Below, one piece after another: positions 8,219-18,582 of a stretch of DNA of 64,000 bases. Every line of letters begins with the position of its first letter. Within the stretch, counting starts at the first letter, position 1. The stretch comes from an uncultured Alphaproteobacteria bacterium. GTDB taxonomy: Bacteria > Pseudomonadota > Alphaproteobacteria > Methylaequorales > Methylaequoraceae. The DNA lies in NCBI GenBank assembly GCA_902547955.1, contig CACCPY010000002.1, positions 1 to 64,000 of the forward strand, written 5' to 3'. The translations under genes and the position numbers were made by a program. The notes beneath the pieces are model-generated. The model was not told the origin of the DNA, made no database searches, and saw only the letters and a program-made list of their open reading frames with translations.

Positions 8219-9107
8219 TGATCAGCTATCTATTAAGTTAAGAGCTAAAACATTTTATTTTGCTTCTATTTTTCTTCCCAGAAACACAAGGAAAGATATA
8301 GAAAGTTTGTATACATTTTGCAGATACCTTGATGATATTGGGGATGAAAAAAATATTAAAAAAAAAGAATCCATTAAAAAACTTAATGAAATAAAAAATG
8401 ATATTAAAAAAAAAAAAACCAAAAGTCTTATAGTCTCAAATTTTATTAATCTACAGAAAAGATATAAAATTAATAACCAAATAGTATTTCATTTGATTGA
8501 AGGAATTAAAAGTGATCTTTATGAATCCGTTAATATTAAAGATGATAAACAATTGTTTATTTATTGTTATTCGGTTGCAGGGACTGTTGGCTTTATGTTT
8601 TGTAAAATAATTAATGTAACAGATAAAGAATTATATTTAAGAGCTATACAATTGGGAATAGGAATGCAAAGAACAAATATTTCCAGAGATATTAAAGAGG
8701 ACTTAGAGCTCAATAGAATATATTTACCAAAAACAAAAAGAAAATTTAAGGGTGGAAAAAAAAAAATACTAGAAAATAAATTCTTAAGATTATCTTTGTC
8801 CCACGACTTGAAAGTTTTTCTTCTTGAAACTGATCAGTATTATTTAAATTCATGGGAAGGAATTAAAAAACTTCCTCTTAAATATTCATTATCTGTAGCA
8901 ATTGCAGCAGAATTGTATCAAAGGATAGGGTTTAAAATAATTAAAAATAATTGTAATATTTGGGAAACAAGAATTCATCTTAAACTTTTAGAAAAAATTT
9001 TTTATTCGTTTATTGCCATTTTTAAGTTAGTCTTCAGTAAAAGAAACATTGATGAAAACATTGATAATAAATGTAATATTTTATTGAAAAAATTAAAAAT
9101 TTTATAA
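8208..9107 (+). CDS. crtB: Phytoene synthase
   Basis: CrtB joins two geranylgeranyl diphosphates into phytoene. The 299-aa helical protein has both substrate-binding aspartate motifs: 'FCRYLDDIGDE' (38-47) and 'RTNISRDIKEDLELNRIYLP' (155-174, with Asp161 and Asp165). The gene is very AT-rich with long lysine-coding A-runs. Its start overlaps the end of crtI by 11 bases, and crtY starts right after its stop. Confidence 0.93.
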   Translation: MKINDQLSIKLRAKTFYFASIFLPRNTRKDIESLYTFCRYLDDIGDEKNIKKKESIKKLNEIKNDIKKKKTKSLIVSNFINLQKRYKINNQIVFHLIEGIKSDLYESVNIKDDKQLFIYCYSVAGTVGFMFCKIINVTDKELYLRAIQLGIGMQRTNISRDIKEDLELNRIYLPKTKRKFKGGKKKILENKFLRLSLSHDLKVFLLETDQYYLNSWEGIKKLPLKYSLSVAIAAELYQRIGFKIIKNNCNIWETRIHLKLLEKIFYSFIAIFKLVFSKRNIDENIDNKCNILLKKLKIL

Positions 9108-10238
9108 ATGAAAAAAACTGAAAAATTTGAAGTAGTAATAATCGGTGCGGGGTTATCAGGGTTAACTTTAGCAAAAGAGATATGTGATAGAACAAATTAT
9201 AAAATATTAGTTTTGGAAAAAAAAAAAAAATTCATGTTTGATAAAAACTGGTGTTTTTGGAACAAACCTGAAAACCCTTTTACAAATAACTTTGATCACG
9301 CATGGGAAAAAATTTCAGTAAATATTGATGGAAAAGAAAAAATTTTACGTGACAAAAATATTAAATACTTACACTTAAAGTCTTCGTCTTTTTATCAAAA
9401 AATGATCAATGATTTAAAAAAAAAAAAGGTAATAATAAAAATGAATCAAAAAATAAAATCCGTATTATCCAATAAAGAAGGGTTTAACTTAATAAAATCT
9501 GAAAATTCAGTGTTCAAATCTAAATTTGTTTTTGACAGTCGACCAAAAAAATATCTCAAAAAAAAAAACCTCTTATTTCAGCATTTTTATGGTGCTGAAA
9601 TATTATTTAAGAAACCTCTAATAGATAAAAATAAAGTTACTTTAATGGATTTCCAAAGTTTTAATAATGGTATTCATTTTTTATATATACTTCCTTTCTC
9701 GTCAAAAAAAGCATTGTTTGAAACAACTTATTTTTCTACAAAAATTCTAAATGAAAGAATTTATAAATTAGATATAAAAAAATATTTAAAAAAAAAGTTT
9801 CCGAATCAAAAATATGAATCTAAATTTATAGAAAAAGGAATAATCCCAATGTTTTACACAAATCAAAGAAGTACAAATAAAAACGTGATAAATATTGGAA
9901 CTCCTGGAAATTGGGTAAGAGCATCAACTGGATATTCTTTTCAAAATGCTTTTATAATATCAAAAGAAATTACAGATAAATTATTAGAAAAAAAAAAATT
10001 AAAAACGGAAACAAATAAAATAATTAAATTTCTTGATAAAGTATTCTGTTATTACATTGCAAATTATAGCTATGATTCAAAAAAATTTTTTAAATGTTTT
10101 TTTTTAAAAAATAAATTCAAAGATATAGTCAGTTTTTTAACAGGAGAAATAAAATTTTTTAAAATGGTACTAATAATACTTTCACTTCCAAAAAAAAAGC
10201 TACTTTTTTCAATGTTTAAATCAATTAAAAATAATTAA
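9108..10238 (+). CDS. crtY: Lycopene beta-cyclase
   Basis: CrtY forms the two beta-ionone rings of beta-carotene. The 376-aa protein begins with an FAD/NAD fold, 'VVIIGAGLSGLTLAKEI', and then has 'DKNWCFWNKPENPF', matching the cyclase-typical Trp-Cys-Phe-Trp region. Near residue 265 'GTPGNWVRASTGYSFQNAF' resembles the conserved Gly-x-x-x-x-x-ThrGlyTyr region of CrtY. It starts at the base after the crtB stop. The C-terminal ~100 residues are Lys/Phe-rich and poorly conserved, as is usual in AT-rich genomes. Confidence 0.9.
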   Translation: MKKTEKFEVVIIGAGLSGLTLAKEICDRTNYKILVLEKKKKFMFDKNWCFWNKPENPFTNNFDHAWEKISVNIDGKEKILRDKNIKYLHLKSSSFYQKMINDLKKKKVIIKMNQKIKSVLSNKEGFNLIKSENSVFKSKFVFDSRPKKYLKKKNLLFQHFYGAEILFKKPLIDKNKVTLMDFQSFNNGIHFLYILPFSSKKALFETTYFSTKILNERIYKLDIKKYLKKKFPNQKYESKFIEKGIIPMFYTNQRSTNKNVINIGTPGNWVRASTGYSFQNAFIISKEITDKLLEKKKLKTETNKIIKFLDKVFCYYIANYSYDSKKFFKCFFLKNKFKDIVSFLTGEIKFFKMVLIILSLPKKKLLFSMFKSIKNN

Positions 10239-10242
10239 ATTA

Positions 10243-11127
10243 ATGATAAGTAACGATACCAAATTTTTCTTATTAATTAATTTATTTTTTTTTATATTGA
10301 TACTTTTCTTTGGTGAAAAAATATATTCAAATATTCTTAATCAACTTTATATTTTTTTCATACCTATTATTTGGCCAGGAATTGCTCACGGTAGTTTAGA
10401 TATTTTAACTGCGACAAGAAAAAAATTAATTATGGATTCATTTACTAAATTTTTTTTTTTAATCCTATATTTAATGATCCCATTAGTGTTTTTTTTTACT
10501 TGGCAAATTTATCCGAACTATGTATTTACGGTTTTTTTGATATTGTCACTTATGCATTTTGGTATCAGTGATAAACTTAAGAGTAAAAATATTATGGTTG
10601 CTAATGAAATTTTATTAAGGTCTTTTATTATTATATCTTTACCATTAGTTCTTCATAATGAACAAACCCTAAAAATTTTTTATTTTTTAAACATTTCAGA
10701 GGATTACGGGTTTTTTTTAACTGAGATTTTTCAGTATGTGGTATACTCTTTAATCCCTTTATTAATTTTATACACAACTAATTCACTAATCAAAAAGGAA
10801 TATGGACATTTAATTGATATCATTACTTTGTTATTCTGTTTTTTCTATTTTGAACCACTGTTGTCTTTTTTAATATATTTTTGTTTTCTTCATTCTGTTC
10901 GACATTTAGTTAATGAAAAAAAACTACTTAAGTTAACAAATAAAAAATTACTATTGAAGACTATTCCAATGACTTTAATTGTTTCATCTCTATTAGTTTT
11001 TTTAATTTTTATTTATTTTTACATTCCAAATTCCATAAAAACTTTATTTATATATAATGTAATTATAGGTTTATTTTGTCTTACTATTTCGCACGTACTT
11101 TTAATAAACTTTATAAAAGATAAATAA
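10243..11127 (+). CDS. blh: Beta-carotene 15,15'-dioxygenase, Brp/Blh family
   Basis: Blh splits beta-carotene into two retinals, the chromophore of proteorhodopsin. The 294-aa protein is an integral membrane enzyme with about seven or eight hydrophobic helices. The iron-binding histidines are visible: His49 in 'GIAHGSLDI', His105 in 'LMHFGISD', and His217/His221 in 'FLHSVRH'. It is the last gene of the carotenoid set, four bases after crtY, and converges on the dioxygenase-like gene with a four-base gap. Together with crtE-I-B-Y it makes the window self-sufficient for retinal. Confidence 0.93.
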   Translation: MISNDTKFFLLINLFFFILILFFGEKIYSNILNQLYIFFIPIIWPGIAHGSLDILTATRKKLIMDSFTKFFFLILYLMIPLVFFFTWQIYPNYVFTVFLILSLMHFGISDKLKSKNIMVANEILLRSFIIISLPLVLHNEQTLKIFYFLNISEDYGFFLTEIFQYVVYSLIPLLILYTTNSLIKKEYGHLIDIITLLFCFFYFEPLLSFLIYFCFLHSVRHLVNEKKLLKLTNKKLLLKTIPMTLIVSSLLVFLIFIYFYIPNSIKTLFIYNVIIGLFCLTISHVLLINFIKDK

Positions 11128-11131
11128 TTTA

Positions 11132-11950
11132 CTATTTGCGAATTGGGGAGAACCAATTAATTTTTTTAACAGTAGTTTCTGAGTCAACATTTTTTGGAAT
11201 ATTGAAAATTTTTTCGTCGTTAAAACAAACCGTTCTCGTCTCGAGATTTACTCTTTTTTTAAATCCTAAAACACTTCCATGAATATGATTACCTGAAAAA
11301 CAAAGCACCTCTCCTTTTTGTAATTTAAAATGTCTAACTTGTTTTTTTTTAAATTTAAATTCTGTAAATGGTGTTGACGGATAATTTTGTATTTTTTTAT
11401 AATTTTTGAAACTCCATGCATTACTATTATTTGAAATTTTTTTATTAAAGTATTCAGGTACAATAAAAATAGAGTTTGATTCTTCAACCTTATGTAATGG
11501 TATCCACCAATTTATTTGATTAAATACATTTGATGCCCATGTATCTCTGTGCGCCTTAGCAGGTTTTAAATTACCTAGAGGTTCTTTTTTTATATTCGGA
11601 CTGTATCTGAATGTTATTTTATCAGTTAAAGTTTCATTTACGTTGAATTTCAACCCCATAAGTAATTTACAAAACAAAGCTAATAAACTTTTTGATTTTT
11701 TAACTTTGTCTTGAAATTCAATAAGTTTGTTTTCTTCAAAAGTTTTCATTTTTTCGTTTTTAATAAAGTCTTCTATAGAAACCCCAAAATGCATATAAAA
11801 GAATTTATTGGTTAAATTAATGAGCTCAGAGCAAAGAGAGGATTTTTTAAAAATGAAAATATTTCCATCAAATATTGATTGTTTTAAAAATTTAGTATCC
11901 TTAATTTCTTTTCTTGAAATTTGTTCTATTTTATATTTTAATTTTTCCAT
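11132..11950 (-). CDS. Fe(II)/2-oxoglutarate dioxygenase-like protein
   Basis: The 272-aa protein has the facial-triad pattern of the PhyH-like superfamily: His134-x-Asp136 in 'KAHRDTW' and a distal His224 in 'GNHIHGS', then Arg239 in 'NLETRTV', which could bind the 2-oxoglutarate carboxylate. Such enzymes hydroxylate small molecules; the substrate is not predictable here. I chose the ATG at 11950. A reading from 12055 would overlap the divergent LOV gene by 86 bases and adds only a hydrophobic stretch without homology I recognise. Starts of the two genes are then 19 bases apart. Its place beside blh makes a carotenoid or retinoid substrate imaginable, but nothing in the sequence shows this. 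Confidence 0.55.
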   Translation of the reverse strand: MEKLKYKIEQISRKEIKDTKFLKQSIFDGNIFIFKKSSLCSELINLTNKFFYMHFGVSIEDFIKNEKMKTFEENKLIEFQDKVKKSKSLLALFCKLLMGLKFNVNETLTDKITFRYSPNIKKEPLGNLKPAKAHRDTWASNVFNQINWWIPLHKVEESNSIFIVPEYFNKKISNNSNAWSFKNYKKIQNYPSTPFTEFKFKKKQVRHFKLQKGEVLCFSGNHIHGSVLGFKKRVNLETRTVCFNDEKIFNIPKNVDSETTVKKINWFSPIRK

Positions 11951-11969
11951 AAATGTTAAATTTAATATT

Positions 11970-12386
11970 ATGAAATATCTTACAAAAAAAATAGCTTTAA
12001 AAATTCTTGGTATAGATAAAATTGAACATAGCATTGTTATAAGTGATCCAAACACTCCAGATTGTCCAATGGTATACGTAAGTGAAGAGTTTTTAAATCA
12101 TACTGGTTATACAATTGAAGAATCTCTTGGAAAAAATTGCAGATTTCTTCAAGGACCAGAAACTGATGAAAACGATATTGAACATATTAGAATTGCACTT
12201 AGATCAAAACAAAAAATAACGATAGATATTTTAAATTACAAAAAAAATGGAGAGAAGTTTTGGAATAGGCTTAGAATTATACCTATATTTAACGAAAAAA
12301 ATGAATTGATTTATTTTGCAGGTGAGCAAAATCCAATCCCTGTTGAATCCGTAAGAAGGTATACATTTAACAAGATTATTGAGTAG
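11970..12386 (+). CDS. Short LOV-domain blue-light photoreceptor
   Basis: The 138-aa protein is a PAS/LOV domain with almost nothing else. 'GKNCRFLQGPETD' (54-66) is the flavin-adduct motif, with photoactive Cys57; Asn89 and Asn99 in 'LNYKKNGEKFWNRL' and Gln120 in 'FAGEQNP' match the flavin-contacting positions. LOV proteins bind FMN and form a reversible Cys-flavin bond under blue light. No kinase, helix-turn-helix or GGDEF domain is attached, so it resembles the short LOV proteins of other proteobacteria. Helical caps of ~20 residues on either side could mediate dimerisation or signalling. The first in-frame ATG at 11808 would overlap the dioxygenase gene far more, so 11970 is preferred. 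It lies divergent to the dioxygenase and close to the rhodopsin/retinal genes. Confidence 0.88.
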   Translation: MKYLTKKIALKILGIDKIEHSIVISDPNTPDCPMVYVSEEFLNHTGYTIEESLGKNCRFLQGPETDENDIEHIRIALRSKQKITIDILNYKKNGEKFWNRLRIIPIFNEKNELIYFAGEQNPIPVESVRRYTFNKIIE

Positions 12387-12834
12387 AGTTTTTATACTGA
12401 TATTGTAAGTCTAGATAAGATCCGCCTTCACACTGCAAAACATTTTCAGGCCCCTTGTTATCATTTTTTCTTTTTTGAGAAATAAGGAATAAATTTTGAT
12501 AATAGATTGCTTGTCTTTCTTGAAGAGTCCAGAGTGTTCTTTGATCAAGATCAAAAGATCTTTTTGAGTTTTTTTGATAATGATGAATCATTTCATGCAA
12601 TATGATAGATTGATCACACATTTTTGACTCTGGTAAAAGTTCATCAATAAAGTAAATACCATCGTTTTTTATATAGTAAGCCTTGACTTTACAATTGTTT
12701 GAAGAATAACAGGCCTTATCTGACATTTCGTTTTGAGTCAAACTAAAAAATTTAGGTGGATCAAGTTTTTTATCGAACTCGGTATTTTCGAGAATCCAGG
12801 TTGTTAAAAAGATAATTAGTTTTTCGGATATCAC
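12376..12834 (-). CDS. Small zincin-like putative metalloprotease
   Basis: The 152-aa protein starts with a hydrophobic segment that could be a signal peptide or anchor ('EKLIIFLTTWILE'). It contains 'LHEMIHHYQ' (His80-Glu81...His84), an HExxH zinc motif, and a downstream Glu106 in 'LQERQAIYYQ' that could be the third ligand. Four cysteines outside this region suggest a disulfide-bearing, exported protein. No named family is recognised. It follows the small membrane-protein gene with two bases between, and its 3' end overlaps that of the LOV gene by 11 bases. Confidence 0.45.
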   Translation of the reverse strand: MISEKLIIFLTTWILENTEFDKKLDPPKFFSLTQNEMSDKACYSSNNCKVKAYYIKNDGIYFIDELLPESKMCDQSIILHEMIHHYQKNSKRSFDLDQRTLWTLQERQAIYYQNLFLISQKRKNDNKGPENVLQCEGGSYLDLQYQYKNSTQ

Positions 12835-12836
12835 AT

Positions 12837-13124
12837 CTACTCGCTTATGTTGATCGTTCCAACTTGTATACCGTCTTTTAAATTATATATCTTCACTAAT
12901 TGCTCCCCATTTTCTTCCTTGACCACCAAATAAAGTAGGTTATCGCTAACTTCCAAAGAGTGGACGATTGAACTTGGGTTTAATCTTGGAACTAGTTCTA
13001 AATTTTCAATACTTTTAACGTCTCTATTTTTTAATTTATATATTAAAGATACAATTGTAATTGAAAAAAGAAGTAATACAATTATTCCAAGAAAAATTAC
13101 TAAATTTTTAAGGTTTTTTATCAT
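12837..13124 (-). CDS. Small membrane-anchored protein of unknown function
   Basis: The 95-aa product has one N-terminal transmembrane helix (about residues 8-30) and a ~60-residue exported domain that looks like a short beta-propeller blade ('DNLLYLVVKEENGEQLVKIYNLKDGIQVG'). A similar small gene sits beside rluD/rpoH in other alphaproteobacteria (DUF6476-like); I cannot confirm the family by eye. Its ATG shares base 13124 with the start of the divergent rluD. Confidence 0.5.
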   Translation of the reverse strand: MIKNLKNLVIFLGIIVLLLFSITIVSLIYKLKNRDVKSIENLELVPRLNPSSIVHSLEVSDNLLYLVVKEENGEQLVKIYNLKDGIQVGTINISE

Positions 13125-14122
13125 TGAATCAAGATTATATTAATATTTACGTAACAAGCAACGATTTAGGTCAAAGAATCGACGTATATCTTTCAGAAAA
13201 AATAAATAAAATTTCAAGAAATAGGATTATTAGTTTAATTAAAGAAAAAAAAGTTTTGTTTAACAATAAGGTTATTCTTTCCCAATCTTATATTTTAAAA
13301 CACCAAGGAAAAATATTTATAAATTTACCAAAACCAAAAGAATCAAGAATTTTTCCAACCAAAATGAATTTAAATATTGTCTATGAAGACCAAAACCTAA
13401 TAGTAATTAATAAAGAGTCAAATTTGGTTGTTCATCCGGGTGCTGGTAATATTAATAATACTTTAGTAAATGGATTACTTCATCATTGCAAAGGTGAATT
13501 ATCTGGTATTGGAGGGGTTTTAAGACCAGGAATAGTTCATAGAATTGACAAGATGACGAGTGGTCTTTTAGTAGTAGCAAAAGATGATTTTACTCATAAT
13601 AATTTATCAAAGCAGTTTAGAGATAGAAAAATTAAAAGACATTACGTTTGTATTACTTTAAAAAGCTTACCTCAATCTGAAGGAATTATCGATGGAAATA
13701 TTAAAAGATCAAGATACGACAGAAAAAAAATGATGGTTTGTAAGCCGAACGAAGGGAAAAAAGCCATAACTGAATATTTCTTAGAGGAAAAATATTTTTT
13801 TAATAATGATTTAGAAGTTAATTTCTATAGGTGCAAACTTCAAACTGGAAGAACACACCAAATAAGGGTTCATTTCAGTCATTTAAACAGTCCCATTTTA
13901 GGCGACGATAAATATGGGAAGAATGTCAAACCAGGCAAAATTCCAGAAAATATTTATCAAATTATTGATGAAAAATTTTTAAAAAAAAAAAGACAAGCTT
14001 TGCATGCACAATCTATTGGTTTTCTTCATCCAATAAAAGATAAAAACATGTTTTTTGAGTCAGATTTACCAGATGAATTTAAAATCTTGAGAAAATCCCT
14101 AGAAAATTTCAGAAAAAATTAG
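13124..14122 (+). CDS. rluD: Ribosomal large subunit pseudouridine synthase, RluD/RluA family
   Basis: The enzyme isomerises specific uridines of 23S rRNA. The 332-aa protein has an N-terminal S4 RNA-binding domain ('QRIDVYLSEKINKISRNRIISLIKEKKVLFNN'), the catalytic 'HRIDKMTSGLLVVAK' with Asp142, and the C-terminal 'GRTHQIRVHFSHLNSPILGDDKYG'. The only initiation codon between the upstream in-frame stop and the conserved region is TTG at 13124, so this start is used. It overlaps by one base the ATG of the divergent small gene, which leaves no intergenic promoter space. rpoH follows 82 bases later. Confidence 0.92.
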   Translation: MNQDYINIYVTSNDLGQRIDVYLSEKINKISRNRIISLIKEKKVLFNNKVILSQSYILKHQGKIFINLPKPKESRIFPTKMNLNIVYEDQNLIVINKESNLVVHPGAGNINNTLVNGLLHHCKGELSGIGGVLRPGIVHRIDKMTSGLLVVAKDDFTHNNLSKQFRDRKIKRHYVCITLKSLPQSEGIIDGNIKRSRYDRKKMMVCKPNEGKKAITEYFLEEKYFFNNDLEVNFYRCKLQTGRTHQIRVHFSHLNSPILGDDKYGKNVKPGKIPENIYQIIDEKFLKKKRQALHAQSIGFLHPIKDKNMFFESDLPDEFKILRKSLENFRKN

Positions 14123-14170
14123 AATTAACCATTAAATTAATACTTTGTTCATCCTATGTTCATTTTTTTC

Positions 14171-14198
14171 TTGATTTTATTTTTTCTGTGACTATTAT
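14171..14198 (+). promoter_or_regulatory. Candidate promoter of rpoH giving a leaderless transcript
   Basis: TTGATT (14171-14176) and TATTAT (14193-14198) are spaced by 16 bases, close to the sigma-70 consensus. The rpoH ATG begins at 14205, six bases after the -10 box, where transcription would start. There is no Shine-Dalgarno sequence. Confidence 0.45.
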
Positions 14199-14204
14199 AC
14201 TTAT

Positions 14205-17516
<3,312 letters not shown>

Positions 17517-17520
17517 TACT

Positions 17521-18582
17521 TTATATAAATTTATTAAAACACCAATCTAACCAATTTGTCAGAGCAATTAAATCATTTTTTTTTATATTTGGTCCATTCC
17601 ATATTCTAATACCCTCTTGCATCGTTCTAAAATTTTTAATGTCAAAAGCAATCTTATTTTTGCTTAGATAATCTAGAATTTTATTATGATTAATCTTTTT
17701 TTTGTAAATAAAAAAACTTGGAGTCAAAGATTGGTTTTCTTTGACTGAAAAATACTTGATGAAAGAATTTTTTATTTCCCAATCGTCAAGTATTTTTTTG
17801 TTTCTTTTACAAATATTTATATTTTCATTTAAACCCCCTCGTTTGTTGTATAAATCAATACACAACTCAAGGTCAGCAAAACTTAACAACGATGGAGTAT
17901 TTATCAAGAAATCAAAGCTTTTAAGATCAAAAAATTTTAATTGATTTGATTTTATTCTATCTACAGCCTTCGGACTCAGAACCGCTACACCTTTTTGAGA
18001 TTCTGCTCCTAGTGCTTTTTGCAGAGAAAATACAGATATGTCTAAATATTTCCAAGGTAAATCACAAATAAAAACAGCTGAAGTTAAATCAGAAACAACT
18101 AAACCTCTATGATTTTTTGATAAAAAATTTATATTTGAAACACTCATTCCGTTTGATGTAGCATTCCAAACAAAAATAACATCGTTATCAATTGGTATGC
18201 TATTTAACGATGGTAATTTACCTGATAATTCTTTCTTATAATTAACCTTGAATTTTAACTTTTTTAACTCTTGATACCATAGTAATCCCCAATAATCATA
18301 AATTATTGATGTAATTTTTTTTTCTCCTAGTATAGAACTTAAAACCGAAGTCATCGCTCCTGTGCAAGAACCAGGTAAAAAAAATACTTTGTGATCCTTT
18401 GGAATGTTTAAAGTTTTTTTAATCTTTAAAATAATTTTTTCAATATAGTCTCTAACATCTAAGGACCTGTGATACCTTCCTAAAAACTTTAAATTTAGCT
18501 TATTTACTGACCATCCATCTGGTTTTCTAGTCGGGCCAGAGGAGAAATTTGGGTTAGAAGGTTTTTGCAATGGAGTCTTCAT
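17521..18582 (-). CDS. serC: Phosphoserine aminotransferase
   Basis: SerC transfers an amino group from glutamate to 3-phosphohydroxypyruvate in serine synthesis. The 353-aa class V aminotransferase opens with the alphaproteobacterial-type 'KPSNPNFSSGPTRKPDGW'. It has Asp165 ('VSDLTSAV') and the PLP lysine Lys189 in 'SLQKALGAESQKGV'. The start overlaps the end of the upstream permease gene by four bases. serA, which often follows serC in alphaproteobacteria, is not present here. Confidence 0.9.
   Translation of the reverse strand: MKTPLQKPSNPNFSSGPTRKPDGWSVNKLNLKFLGRYHRSLDVRDYIEKIILKIKKTLNIPKDHKVFFLPGSCTGAMTSVLSSILGEKKITSIIYDYWGLLWYQELKKLKFKVNYKKELSGKLPSLNSIPIDNDVIFVWNATSNGMSVSNINFLSKNHRGLVVSDLTSAVFICDLPWKYLDISVFSLQKALGAESQKGVAVLSPKAVDRIKSNQLKFFDLKSFDFLINTPSLLSFADLELCIDLYNKRGGLNENINICKRNKKILDDWEIKNSFIKYFSVKENQSLTPSFFIYKKKINHNKILDYLSKNKIAFDIKNFRTMQEGIRIWNGPNIKKNDLIALTNWLDWCFNKFI

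Noticed and set aside
11808-11969. N-terminal extension of the LOV protein to 11808
   Set aside because: The extra 54 residues are the reverse reading of the dioxygenase gene; the LOV fold is complete from 11970.
11951-12055. N-terminal extension of the dioxygenase-like protein to 12055
   Set aside because: It would overlap the LOV gene by 86 bases and adds a hydrophobic stretch without support; ATG 11950 gives a compact domain.
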